Origin: CAYOWQ01 sp964407695
Lineage (GTDB): Bacteria > Planctomycetota > Phycisphaerae > Phycisphaerales > SM1A02
NCBI GenBank assembly: GCA_964407695.1
Contig: CAYOWQ010000003.1
Span: 62,001 to 126,000, forward strand
DNA: 64,000 bases
Reading direction: 5' to 3'
Shown in pieces: positions 7,935 through 18,360 of the stretch (position 1 is the first letter of the stretch; each line of letters opens with the position of its first letter). The notes under the pieces are model-generated. The model did not search any database and had not been told where the DNA came from. It saw only the letters and a list, made by a program, of their open reading frames with translations. The position numbers were made by a program, and so were the translations under genes.

Positions 7935-9220
7935 GTTTCGGCCGTCTCCCAAGGGGGCAGTGCTATGTCCGGACGGGGCCAGTTCGAAATCGCCGACAGA
8001 TCGAAGCGCGGACGATCTGACCGGGTTGATGAAATCCGTTCGATCGGGGCGATGACGCCGTCAAGATGTTGCACGATGATGGAGGCGAGTCGAGGAGCCA
8101 GGGCCAGCTTGGTCGGCCACGCCGTGATGACGTTCCCGCGGACCAACGCGACCGCGTCATCAGGACGGCGTGCGGCAGCGCTGCCCGCCTCGGCACGATT
8201 GACTTTGTAGGTCGACCATTGAGTTCCGGATAGCGAGACCCCGGGAATGCAGGCTTCGATTTCCCGGCGCGCGAATCGGCAGAGGTCGAGCGGATCACGG
8301 TCAATGTTCTCCTCTGCAATGCGGCCGCCCACCTGCCAGACGTTTGTTCCATCTCGATGCCGGGCGGTCGTGACCGTGATCCGAGTCGATGCGGCGTCAA
8401 CGCAATGGCCATTGAGCGTGGGCAGTTGCCCCTTCAGCATCACCATGTGAAGCGGTCTTCGCTGCATCGCCTGAGCCGACAATCCGAGCCGTTCGCGCAG
8501 GTGTGCGTTCCCCTCGCCGGCGGTGAGAATGATGCAGCGGGTTCGAATCGAGAGCGGTGTCCGGTGGCGCGGCTCGGAGAGAACCACGGTGATTGGTGTC
8601 GACGGGCTCGACGACGACGTCCCGGAATCAAGCCGTCGCTCCTTCAGCGCATCGGGCATGGAGGAAAACTCGAAATGCACGCCCTGTGTCGCGTCGATCC
8701 GGAGCAATCGATCTCGATGTTGAAGGGCAAGGTCAGCCAGCATGCTGACCACATCGATAACCTGCTCATCCAGGCGGGTGACGGCCGTCTCCCCGGCGAC
8801 ATCACGGAGAACCGCAGGGCGAGCAGGGATCGAGATGGTCTCGGGCGCGACCCGAAGACCCACCTTTGCGCCAATCATGCCAAGCCGCGAACGGATCGAG
8901 TCGTTTCTCCACAGATGACAATGATCCGCCCTGAGTTTCGTTGAAGACAGGTCAGGGCCATCCGGGTGGATTCCCGCCAGACACGAACGCCAGATGGCCG
9001 GCATGTCTCGAATGGACTCTGCCGCTGCGGTAAACAGTCCTGAGAGGGTGTATTTGAGCCCACCGTGGATGATTCCCTGCGACGCGACCGTCTGCCCCGA
9101 ACCCAAGGCTTCCGCTTCAAGAAGCAGCGAGCAATATCCCCGCCGCGTCAGTTGGTCGAGCGTCCAGAGGCCGGCGACGCCACCCCCGAGAATGATGACG
9201 TCAACCTCCTGCGGACTCAT
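7916..9220 (-). CDS. FAD-dependent oxidoreductase (DAO/GlpD-like)
   Basis: 434 aa from the ATG at 9220, where MSPQEVDVIILGGGVAGLW puts the dinucleotide-binding Rossmann motif at the N-terminus; an open extension to 9274 is possible. The family is the D-amino-acid oxidase/glycerol-3-phosphate dehydrogenase group. EAEALGSGQTVASQGIIHGG is the second FAD contact. The C-terminal half contains a substrate-domain motif with GGRIAEENIDRD. The substrate is not predictable. It forms a pair with the overlapping aldo/keto reductase. Confidence 0.85.
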   Translation of the reverse strand: MSPQEVDVIILGGGVAGLWTLDQLTRRGYCSLLLEAEALGSGQTVASQGIIHGGLKYTLSGLFTAAAESIRDMPAIWRSCLAGIHPDGPDLSSTKLRADHCHLWRNDSIRSRLGMIGAKVGLRVAPETISIPARPAVLRDVAGETAVTRLDEQVIDVVSMLADLALQHRDRLLRIDATQGVHFEFSSMPDALKERRLDSGTSSSSPSTPITVVLSEPRHRTPLSIRTRCIILTAGEGNAHLRERLGLSAQAMQRRPLHMVMLKGQLPTLNGHCVDAASTRITVTTARHRDGTNVWQVGGRIAEENIDRDPLDLCRFARREIEACIPGVSLSGTQWSTYKVNRAEAGSAAARRPDDAVALVRGNVITAWPTKLALAPRLASIIVQHLDGVIAPIERISSTRSDRPRFDLSAISNWPRPDIALPPWETAETWFTDV

Positions 9221-9283
9221 GGCTGAGAGTGTATCCCGCCCGCCCTGCAACGCGGCCATTGTCGGGCTATGCAAAATTGACGC

Positions 9284-10471
9284 CTATCGGCCCATTGCCG
9301 ACGCAGCCAGCGGCTTGAACCGCACAATCAGGAAAGGCGGCTTCGATTCGTCCTTGCCGGCATTGAGCATCGGGAACCGATGGAGTTGATTGACCGTGAC
9401 GTAGAACTGGCCATCGGCCCCATAGGACAGCCCATCGGGCCAGAGAAGACGAGGGTCTTCCACCAGCAGCCGATAGGCACGATCAGCCGCGGTGAGCACG
9501 CCGATTGCCATGTTGTTCAGGTCGGTGACGTAGATATTGCCGGCCGAATCAATCGAGATGCCGTCGGAAACGCCCTTGGGACCGTATTTCTCGACCACAC
9601 GAGCTAGCTGATCGTCGTCGAGGGCCGGATGAATGAGGTCAAGGGCCCGCACACGGAAAATCTGGGTCCCGTGCATCGACCCGAAATAGACCCATTCGTC
9701 ATGTGGATCGATGGTGATCGGGTTGAGGCCTAGCCGTGGCTCGGACACGTCGCCTGAGGCGTTGGTCACCCTGATCGGTTTCCCCTCGATGACAATCGGA
9801 ACATCTTCGGGCTGCAGGAACCCATGTCCCGAAAGGCGTCGTCGAGAAGCACCGGTCTGAAGATCAACCACGATGATCGCCGGGTTGCTCTGGCCAATCA
9901 GGTCACCGCGGCCCGTATCGGCAATGAAGACGGCATGATGAGTCAGGTCAACCGCAAAATCCTGCATGAAGGACTCGGGTTGAGCCACGGGGGGAGGAAT
10001 AGGGATGGTGCGTTTGAGGCTGTTGGCCTTGGTATCCCAGGCCACCAGCTTCGGGGCCACGGCGGGATCGCTTGAACCCATGTCGAGCATCCAGACGACA
10101 CCGTCTCGATCACACTCGATGCCGATGATTGCCTGAATACCTTCCTCGGTCTTGCCGGAGGGATCCGGAGCCTCAGACCATCGCTCATTGGGGAACGGCT
10201 TGGTCTGGCCATCGGATCCGATTTCCAAAACCCTCTGCTTTGGTGATCCGAATGGGTGCATCGAGACAATCAGTCGCCCATCGGGGGTGACGGCGAGATT
10301 ACCCGGCGGCCCTTGCAACTGAGCCACGATCTCCAAACTCGGCGGCGGCGGCGCAGGTTCCGGTTGAACGTTGGCGGGTTGAGGCGTCGTCGCGGGCTGT
10401 TCCGTTGCTGAAGGATCATCCAACGGATTCAGTGCGAGCCATCCAGCAACGATGAGGATGCCGATCGGCAT
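9284..10471 (-). CDS. Major royal jelly protein/Yellow-type beta-propeller
   Basis: 395 aa. A hydrophobic N-terminal segment (IGILIVAGWLALNP) suggests export or anchoring, followed by a Pro-rich linker. The rest is a six-bladed-propeller-like sequence with NLAVTPDGRLIVS, WMLDMG, DFAVDLTHHAVFIADTG and the C-terminal motif LLWPDGLSYGADGQFYVT that is typical of bacterial MRJP-family proteins. Members bind small ligands or act as hydrolase-like enzymes; no specific activity can be assigned. It is the first gene upstream of the FAD oxidoreductase on the same strand. Confidence 0.82.
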   Translation of the reverse strand: MPIGILIVAGWLALNPLDDPSATEQPATTPQPANVQPEPAPPPPSLEIVAQLQGPPGNLAVTPDGRLIVSMHPFGSPKQRVLEIGSDGQTKPFPNERWSEAPDPSGKTEEGIQAIIGIECDRDGVVWMLDMGSSDPAVAPKLVAWDTKANSLKRTIPIPPPVAQPESFMQDFAVDLTHHAVFIADTGRGDLIGQSNPAIIVVDLQTGASRRRLSGHGFLQPEDVPIVIEGKPIRVTNASGDVSEPRLGLNPITIDPHDEWVYFGSMHGTQIFRVRALDLIHPALDDDQLARVVEKYGPKGVSDGISIDSAGNIYVTDLNNMAIGVLTAADRAYRLLVEDPRLLWPDGLSYGADGQFYVTVNQLHRFPMLNAGKDESKPPFLIVRFKPLAASAMGR

Positions 10472-10581
10472 GCAGAGTGTCCTGGGAAGCGGGCGAGCCG
10501 TGCGAACAACGAGGGCGATGGTGAGTCGCTCGGACGGTGGACCAAACGGTTCAGGGTATTGTGCATGCTGGAGGTCGATCT

Positions 10582-10944
10582 GTGAAGCCGGGCAAGATGA
10601 AGAAACAGGATTGCTGTGCGATGTGTCGACGTATGGTTGGTCGACTCACTCGCCATCATCTGATTCCGCGAGCCCGATCCAGGCGGTGGAAGAGGTCAAG
10701 AGGTCGGCCTGTTGAGGGTGATGTCAAGCGAAAGGATCCGGCGGAGACGATCTCGATCTGCCCGGACTGTCACGCCATGGTGCATGCGATCCTGACGGAG
10801 CGAGAACTGGCGCAGTCGTATTCAACCCTGGAGTCATTAGGGCAACACCCGGAGATTGCCGCATTCCTCGAGTTCATCTCGAGGCAGGATCCCGATCGGC
10901 GCATCGCCGTGCGATGGACGCGTCGACGTCGAGCGTCGCGCTAG
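10582..10944 (+). CDS. Small HNH-type zinc-binding protein
   Basis: 120 aa from GTG at 10582, chosen because GGAGGT lies six bases before it; the frame also contains a GTG at 10537 and an ATG at 10597 without such a site. CCAMC and CPDC form a treble-clef zinc site, and RLTRHHLIPRARS together with CPDCHAMVH gives the HNH core (H-H in the first motif, final His in the helix). Members of this small family occur widely in bacteria as presumed nucleases. The C-terminus is very basic (RWTRRRRAS), which fits nucleic acid binding. Confidence 0.75.
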   Translation: MKPGKMKKQDCCAMCRRMVGRLTRHHLIPRARSRRWKRSRGRPVEGDVKRKDPAETISICPDCHAMVHAILTERELAQSYSTLESLGQHPEIAAFLEFISRQDPDRRIAVRWTRRRRASR

Positions 10945-10960
10945 CGCGAGACTCTAGTTT

Positions 10961-11884
10961 TCAGGTCTCGAGCTCTCGGAGCGACAGTCCCATGTCGGTA
11001 ATCTTGGCCTTGATCTCCTCAAGCGAGGTTTGACCGAAGTTCTTGACCCCCATGAGTTCAGCTTCGGTGCGCGACGCGAGGTCACCGATGGTCTGAATAT
11101 TCAGGAGCTGCAATGCCTTGCGGGCGCGAACCGAGAGGTCCAGCACGGAAATCGACTTGTTGAGAACCGCCTCCGGCGCCCGACCCTTGAGCTGTTCGTA
11201 GACCTCCTTGCGGCGGCCCATCGAACCATCGACGCCCTGGCCAAGCCGCAATCCCTTCGAGGACAGCATGTTCTTGATCTCGATCAGGGATGTTTCACCG
11301 AAATTCTTGTAGGAGAGAAGCTCCGCCTCCGTGATTCGCAGCAGGTCGCCGAGGGTGCGGATCTGCATCTTCTTCAGGCAATTGCGCGCCCGAACTGAAA
11401 GCTCAAAGTCGGTGACCGGCGTGTCGAGCAGTGCATTGCGCTTGGCAACATCGCGCATGTGCTCTTCGTCGTACTCCATGTTTCGCGACGCCGCGACGTC
11501 CTTGGCAAAAAGCTTGGCCCGCGGATGATTCGGATCGGTTTCCAGGACCTGCCGAAGGCAGCGTTCAGCGCGGGCGATGTCGCCACGGTCTTCGTACATC
11601 ACGGCAAGATTCACCAGTGCATTCATTGGCGGAGACGGGTGCGCACACATTCGCTCATAGAGCGCCATTGCCTCATCTTCCTCGCCGCTGAGGTCGAGCA
11701 GAACCGCAAGTCGGAATGCATGCTCTGGGCGGTCGGCGGCTTCGACCGCCTTTCTCCATTCAGCGATGGCGAGGTGACGTTCGCCGGCAGCCTCGGCGGC
11801 CAATGCAGCCTTGGCGTGCGCTTCGGCGGCTTTCGGATCCTGCTTGGATGCGCCAATGACCGTATCGAGTACGTGTGTGCTCAC
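10961..11884 (-). CDS. TPR protein with two RNA polymerase alpha C-terminal domains
   Basis: 307 aa from GTG at 11884 (AGGAG lies eight bases upstream); the frame stays open to 12694 inside the MATE gene, but that part is a shadow. Residues 20-130 form TPR-like helices (ERHLAIAEWRKAVEAA, GDIARAERCLRQVLETDP). Two alpha-CTD-like helix-hairpin-helix domains follow: 156-216 (ELSVRARNCLKKMQIRTLGD) and 243-303 (DLSVRARKALQLLNIQTIGD). Compared with E. coli alpha, the first copy keeps R265, N268, C269, S299 and E302 equivalents; the second has Lys and Ala for N268 and C269. Both have Thr at K298. It may bind promoter DNA or replace alpha contacts. The true rpoA is not in the window. Confidence 0.9.
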   Translation of the reverse strand: MSTHVLDTVIGASKQDPKAAEAHAKAALAAEAAGERHLAIAEWRKAVEAADRPEHAFRLAVLLDLSGEEDEAMALYERMCAHPSPPMNALVNLAVMYEDRGDIARAERCLRQVLETDPNHPRAKLFAKDVAASRNMEYDEEHMRDVAKRNALLDTPVTDFELSVRARNCLKKMQIRTLGDLLRITEAELLSYKNFGETSLIEIKNMLSSKGLRLGQGVDGSMGRRKEVYEQLKGRAPEAVLNKSISVLDLSVRARKALQLLNIQTIGDLASRTEAELMGVKNFGQTSLEEIKAKITDMGLSLRELET

Positions 11885-11952
11885 AGACGAGACTCCTGAG
11901 TTGACAGATGGTCGCCAAGACCGGCGAATCAGAAAGAATATCGCAAATTCGA

Positions 11953-13524
11953 TCAGTTTTCCACGGTCGACGGGGTCAATGGCGCCGGTGGTGCAGCGGG
12001 TGCCGACCGCGAAAGCAGCCGGATGTTCTTCCAACGGCCCGATTCGAAGCGATAACCGAGGGTGACGCCGAACAGAATGATGTAGACGGACGCGGCGATC
12101 CAAGGCCCCCACGACGACCAATCGGGACGAAGAGCGACGATGACAGCGCCGAGGCCGAGGATGAAGGTCCACGAATACACCACGGTGATGATTCCGGGCA
12201 CCACCGTATCGCCTGCCCCCCGCAACGCGCCGGAATAGATCACGCCGACGGCATCGAACGTCTGAAACAAGGCGACGCAGATCATGATCCCGGCGCCGAT
12301 CCGGATGATCTCGGCGTTCTCCGCCCTCAACGACGAATCCGAAGCGCGGAGAAACCACTCCACCATCGGTTCCCGGAAGAAAAAGAACACCAACCCACAG
12401 ATGGTCATATAGACCATCGCCAACTTCAGCGCGGCATGGGCACGACGAGCACCTTCTTCCGGCCTGCCTTCTCCGATGTAACGGCCAACGAGCGAACTCG
12501 CGGCCACCGAGAACCCTACAGCAGGCATGAAACTCAGGCCCATGTAGGTGAAAGCAATGCCGCTGGCGGCGATGTGCGCCTTGCCAAAGAAGCCCACGAG
12601 GCAGGTCATGAAAATGGCCCAACAAATGAGTTCGTTTCCCCACTGCACAGCCTGAGGCCAGCCGACACGGATGAGATCTCGAATGTGCGGCCAATCGAAT
12701 CGCCAGGAGTGGCGAGTGTTCAGCTCACGATGCAGCCTGGGCCCGAGGAATACAGCCATCGGGATGATGAGTTCGACGACCGAGCCGAAGACGGTCGCAA
12801 TGGCCGCCCCGCGCACCCCGAGCGGCGGCACACCGGGACAGCCCGGCAAACCGTCGGGAAAGAACCCGAAGAGGTTCCAGCCGGGCACACCCTCATGGCC
12901 GTATATGAGAATGTAGTTCCCGATCACGTTGACCACGTTGCCGACGATGGCGGCCACTGTCACGACCCGGGGCCGATGCATTCCGAAGAAGAACTGATTG
13001 ATCGATCGTGCCCACAGGAGGGCGATCGAACCAAAGACAAGGATTCGCGCGTAATCGGCCTCGAGTTCAATGAGGCGTGGTTCGTGCCCTTTGAATGAGG
13101 GGGCGAAACGAAGCAGAAGATGTTCAATCGGACCCTCGGCTCGCAGGAGATCGAAGAGCGACGGAAGCACCAAGGCATATGGCAGGAGAACGGCGATCCA
13201 GACGATGCCGCTCAACCACAAGGATGCCCAGGCGTAACGAGGCCCGTTCTGGGGTGTACCGGCCCCGAGATTCTGGCTCACGAATGTGTTGACAATGGTC
13301 ACCATACCCATCGCGAAAGCCACAATGCCGAAGCTGGCGAGGCCACCCACGTTCTGGGCCGCCAGTTCCAGCGGCCCGACCTGCCCCACCATCAACTTGT
13401 CGAAAAACTGCATCACCGTGTAGCTGGTCATGGCCAGCACGGTGGGCCATGCGATCGCCCAAACCTCACCCAGCGCAGACCGAGGCCGCCCATCCGAAAG
13501 AGATGTGAGAGTGGGGGTGGCCAT
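11953..13524 (-). CDS. MATE family efflux transporter
   Basis: 523 aa, slightly longer than the usual 450-480. The inner-membrane protein is expected to export drugs or metabolites in exchange for Na+ or H+. About twelve hydrophobic segments occur in two halves; the first starts WAIAWPTVLAMTSYTVMQFFD and carries the family motif DKLMVGQVGPLELAA, and the second half repeats the pattern at GWPQAVQWGNELICWAIF. A large loop (about 215-245) is rich in Gly and Pro. It lies 68 bases upstream of the TPR/alpha-CTD gene on the same strand. Confidence 0.93.
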   Translation of the reverse strand: MATPTLTSLSDGRPRSALGEVWAIAWPTVLAMTSYTVMQFFDKLMVGQVGPLELAAQNVGGLASFGIVAFAMGMVTIVNTFVSQNLGAGTPQNGPRYAWASLWLSGIVWIAVLLPYALVLPSLFDLLRAEGPIEHLLLRFAPSFKGHEPRLIELEADYARILVFGSIALLWARSINQFFFGMHRPRVVTVAAIVGNVVNVIGNYILIYGHEGVPGWNLFGFFPDGLPGCPGVPPLGVRGAAIATVFGSVVELIIPMAVFLGPRLHRELNTRHSWRFDWPHIRDLIRVGWPQAVQWGNELICWAIFMTCLVGFFGKAHIAASGIAFTYMGLSFMPAVGFSVAASSLVGRYIGEGRPEEGARRAHAALKLAMVYMTICGLVFFFFREPMVEWFLRASDSSLRAENAEIIRIGAGIMICVALFQTFDAVGVIYSGALRGAGDTVVPGIITVVYSWTFILGLGAVIVALRPDWSSWGPWIAASVYIILFGVTLGYRFESGRWKNIRLLSRSAPAAPPAPLTPSTVEN

Positions 13525-13671
13525 GGGAAGTCACGGTCGCGATGGTAGGCCCGGCCAAGGGGCCCTGAGGGCCAGGTTCTCAGAGAAAAGAGAAGTTTGA
13601 CCGAGCCTGGAAATCTGCTACCCTACGCGGTTCCCCAGATTCCGTTCATTCCCCGCCGAGGGGAGGATGTT

Positions 13672-13959
13672 ATGCCGAAAGTCAAGACACACAAAGGCCT
13701 GTTGAAGCGTATCCGAGTGACCAAGTCCGGAAAGGTCCGCTTCAAGCCGCCACGCGGCCGCCACCTCAAGAGCAATAAGCCCGGAGCCAAGGTGCGTTCG
13801 TACCGCAAGGCACGATTTGCCCGATCCGGCGACAAGAAGATGCTCGAGGCCCTGCTCCACCGCCCGCTTCGATCGCAGGAACAGCACCTTGCCGACCTGC
13901 AGGCTTCAGTGGAAGTCCAGACCGAGGCGACGTCCGAATCGTCAAAGACCAAATCGTAA
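13672..13959 (+). CDS. rpmI: 50S ribosomal protein bL35
   Basis: 95 aa from ATG at 13672, which has GGGAGG five bases upstream and begins MPKVKTHKGLLKRIRVT, the family N-terminus. The core (HLKSNKPGAK, RARFARS-like basic stretches) matches bL35, but the protein has about 30 extra residues at the C-terminus compared with the usual 65, rich in Glu, Ser and Thr. It precedes rplT by 76 bases. In most bacteria infC comes directly upstream; here the upstream gene is the divergent MATE pump and infC is absent. Confidence 0.95.
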   Translation: MPKVKTHKGLLKRIRVTKSGKVRFKPPRGRHLKSNKPGAKVRSYRKARFARSGDKKMLEALLHRPLRSQEQHLADLQASVEVQTEATSESSKTKS

Positions 13960-14035
13960 TTTTGAGTTCGAAATTGTCCGCCGGGACCGAAGTGCGACGC
14001 TCGTCGCCTCCGTTCGGACGCCAAAGGAGTTTGTC

Positions 14036-14410
14036 ATGCCACGTGCAACCAAGGGCGCTGCCCGTACCCAGGCTCGAAGGAAATTGCTGCGAGAGGCTCG
14101 CGGCTACTACGGCACCAAAAGCCGCCTGAAACAACAGGCCAAGGTTGCGCTCATGCGAGCCGGCCGCAACGCCTATCGGGATCGCCGGCTTCGTCGCCGG
14201 AGCTACCGTGCCCTTTGGATCACCCGCATTACGGCAGCCTGTCGGATGCGTGGCACGCGATACAGCCTGTTCATCAACGGTCTTCAGCGAGCCGGAATCC
14301 TGCTCAACCGCAAGATGCTCGCCGAGATCGCGATCCAGGATCCGGTGACCTTCGATGCACTGGTGAAGCTCGCGAGCTCCAGCACCGTGGCCACTCCGAA
14401 GGCGGCCTGA
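14036..14410 (+). CDS. rplT: 50S ribosomal protein bL20
   Basis: 124 aa, usual length about 118. Starts at ATG 14036 behind AAAGGAG. bL20 binds 23S rRNA early in assembly, and in E. coli it also represses its own operon. The basic N-terminal extension (MPRATKGAARTQARRKLL) and the globular domain with LWITRITAACRMRG and YSLFINGLQRAGILLNRKM are clear. It forms an operon with rpmI. No RNA leader resembling the E. coli L20 operator is evident in the 147 bases before rpmI. Confidence 0.97.
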   Translation: MPRATKGAARTQARRKLLREARGYYGTKSRLKQQAKVALMRAGRNAYRDRRLRRRSYRALWITRITAACRMRGTRYSLFINGLQRAGILLNRKMLAEIAIQDPVTFDALVKLASSSTVATPKAA

Positions 14411-14479
14411 GGTCGACGCGGCTGACTGAAGTGAAACAGGTAGGGCAAGATCCGATCGATCCGGAGAAGGAGAAACGGA

Positions 14480-14797
14480 ATGATTGTTTCCACCACACCC
14501 ACCATCGAGGGCAAGCCTGTCCGTCAATATCTTGGAATCGTGACCGGCGAAGCCATCCTTGGGGCCAACATCTTTCGTGATTTCTTCGCAGGAATCCGCG
14601 ACATCGTCGGCGGCCGGTCGGCTGCGTATGAACAGGAACTGCAGAAGGCCCGGGCAATCGCCCTGCAGGAAATGCAGGATGCGGCAACCCGGCTGGGGGC
14701 CAACGCAGTGGTTGGCGTGGATCTTGATTATGAAGTGCTTGGGGCGCAGTCGGGCATGCTCATGGTGACCGCCTGCGGCACCGCGGTGGCCGTGTGA
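14480..14797 (+). CDS. YbjQ/UPF0145 family protein
   Basis: 105 aa, the standard length. The fold is a small alpha/beta barrel-like pentamer of unknown role, sometimes described as heavy-metal binding. Family features are the start MIVSTTPTIEGK, the segment GIVTGEAILGANIFRDFFAGIRD broken over residues 19-41, the helix ALQEMQDAATRLGANAVVGV and the final strand LMVTACGTAV. Its 3' end overlaps the convergent transporter gene by 70 bases. GAAGGAG (approximate) lies upstream of the ATG in the segment ending at 14478. Confidence 0.9.
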   Translation: MIVSTTPTIEGKPVRQYLGIVTGEAILGANIFRDFFAGIRDIVGGRSAAYEQELQKARAIALQEMQDAATRLGANAVVGVDLDYEVLGAQSGMLMVTACGTAVAV

Positions 14798-16338
14798 CTG
14801 CTTGGTGAAACCTGATCGATCCACGCTGGAATCAGGAGCCAGGTCATCAGCATGACGACGACAATCCCGATCAGGTTGAGCAAGAAGCCGGCCTTCACCA
14901 TCGAGCGCATGGAGATGTGACCGGTTCCGAACACGATCGCGTTGGGGGGCGTCCCCGCCGGTAACATGAATGCCAGACTGCATCCAAAGGTTGCCGGAAC
15001 GATAAGTTGAAGCGGGTGGACACCCATCGCCGGGGCCATCGCTGCGAGTACGGGTATCGACGTTGCAGCGAGAGCGGTATTGCTGGCAACCTCGCTGAGG
15101 AAGACGACGCCGATCAGGATGATTGCGGTGACCAGCAGAGTGGGAGCACCGTGGATCGCTGTGGCGAACGATCCCAGAAATTCTGTCACGCCGTTGGCGT
15201 CCATCGCAGCCGAGAGGCTGAGGCCGCCACCGAAGAGAACGAGGACGCCCCACGGAAGATTCTTCGAATCGCTCCAGCGGAGGATCGGACCCTTCCCGCC
15301 TCCGACAGGCATGACAAAGAGCAGGAGGGCTGCGAAAAGAACGATGCCGGTATCGGTCAGACCCTTGAGAGGCTGGAATGCCTCACCTCCGATGTCGACA
15401 GTCCAATTCGTCAGCCATGGGCGACTCATCCAGGCCAGCACCGCCATGCCGAATGCCATCATCGTGATCAACTCGCCTCGATTCATCGGACCGAGGCCGA
15501 CGAGGGCCTTGCGGATAGCCCCCGCACCCCCGGGGATTTCGTTCATTCGGATCGGGAAGATCACACGGGTCAGCAGCAACCAAGCAACCGGCAGCATGAT
15601 GGCTGCAGCGGGCACGCCGATCAGCATCCATTGCACGAAACCGATCTCGCAACGGTACTCGATGGGCAGGTCGTCGGTGGCAAAGGCCACCATGAGCGTA
15701 TTGGGTGGAGTGCCGATGATCGTGCAAACGCCGCCGATGGACGCGGAATAGGCGACGGCCAGCAGAATGGCGGTCGTAAAGTTCCGGCCATCCTGATCGG
15801 AGGTCGACTCAACGTCAAGGTCTCGTCGGATCATGTTGCTCAGGCTGAGCGCAATTGGCAGCATCATGGCGGCCACCGCGGTGTTCGACACGAAAGCGGC
15901 CATGACTGCTGAGGCGAGCATCACGCCGGCAATGATTCGGCGCGGCTGCGATCCGACAATTCGCAGCGTCAGAAGAGCGATGCGGCGATCGAGTCCCCAA
16001 CGCTGCATCGAGATTGCAAGGAGGAATCCACCGGCGAAGAGGAAGATGTATTCATGGCCGTACGGCTGGGCGGCTGTTCGGATGTCGGCCACACTGAAAA
16101 TCGGGAAGAGCAACGCGGGAAGCAAGGCCGTGACCGCCAGGTCGACGGCCTCTGTGAGCCACCAGACCGCCATCAGAATCGCTACAGCGATGGTTGATCT
16201 TGCGGCGGGAGACAAGGCAACTTCAGTCCCTTGGGCGTCCCGGAAACTGGCAGGCAGCAGGAACCAACACGCCAGGGCCGCCATGGGGCCCGCAAGCAGG
16301 CCGATCCGACTGACCATCGATGTTGAAGACGGTCTCAT
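14728..16338 (-). CDS. DASS family Na+-coupled anion/dicarboxylate transporter
   Basis: 536 aa, normal for the SLC13/DASS family, which imports dicarboxylates, sulfate or phosphate with Na+. About eleven membrane segments are present. The two family Na+-binding SNT motifs are seen as VSNTAVAAMMLPIAL (first half) and EVASNTALAATSIPVL (second half), followed by ATFGCSLAFMLPAGTPPNAI. The substrate cannot be told. The last 70 bases overlap the end of the convergent ybjQ-like gene, so the tail after LLIPAWIDQV may be variable. Confidence 0.93.
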   Translation of the reverse strand: MRPSSTSMVSRIGLLAGPMAALACWFLLPASFRDAQGTEVALSPAARSTIAVAILMAVWWLTEAVDLAVTALLPALLFPIFSVADIRTAAQPYGHEYIFLFAGGFLLAISMQRWGLDRRIALLTLRIVGSQPRRIIAGVMLASAVMAAFVSNTAVAAMMLPIALSLSNMIRRDLDVESTSDQDGRNFTTAILLAVAYSASIGGVCTIIGTPPNTLMVAFATDDLPIEYRCEIGFVQWMLIGVPAAAIMLPVAWLLLTRVIFPIRMNEIPGGAGAIRKALVGLGPMNRGELITMMAFGMAVLAWMSRPWLTNWTVDIGGEAFQPLKGLTDTGIVLFAALLLFVMPVGGGKGPILRWSDSKNLPWGVLVLFGGGLSLSAAMDANGVTEFLGSFATAIHGAPTLLVTAIILIGVVFLSEVASNTALAATSIPVLAAMAPAMGVHPLQLIVPATFGCSLAFMLPAGTPPNAIVFGTGHISMRSMVKAGFLLNLIGIVVVMLMTWLLIPAWIDQVSPSSHTATAVPQAVTMSMPDCAPSTS

Positions 16339-16399
16339 CCGTGCACTGTATTCAAAGGCGTCGAAGCGCCAAACGGCTCCCTACACTTCCCGCCTCGTC

Positions 16400-18352
<1,953 letters not shown>

Positions 18353-18360
18353 CCGGTCAG

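Noticed and set aside
11885..12694. Long N-terminal extension of the TPR/alpha-CTD frame
   Set aside because: It is antisense-frame shadow of the MATE gene: basic low-complexity sequence without helices, while GTG 11884 has a ribosome-binding site.
13597..13671. Longer rpmI start
   Set aside because: The canonical MPKVKTHKG start at 13672 has a strong GGGAGG before it.
15833..16399. N-terminal extension of the ABC-F frame
   Set aside because: It lies opposite the DASS transporter gene; the family N-terminus (MPIITLTNVRHAYG) begins at 16400.
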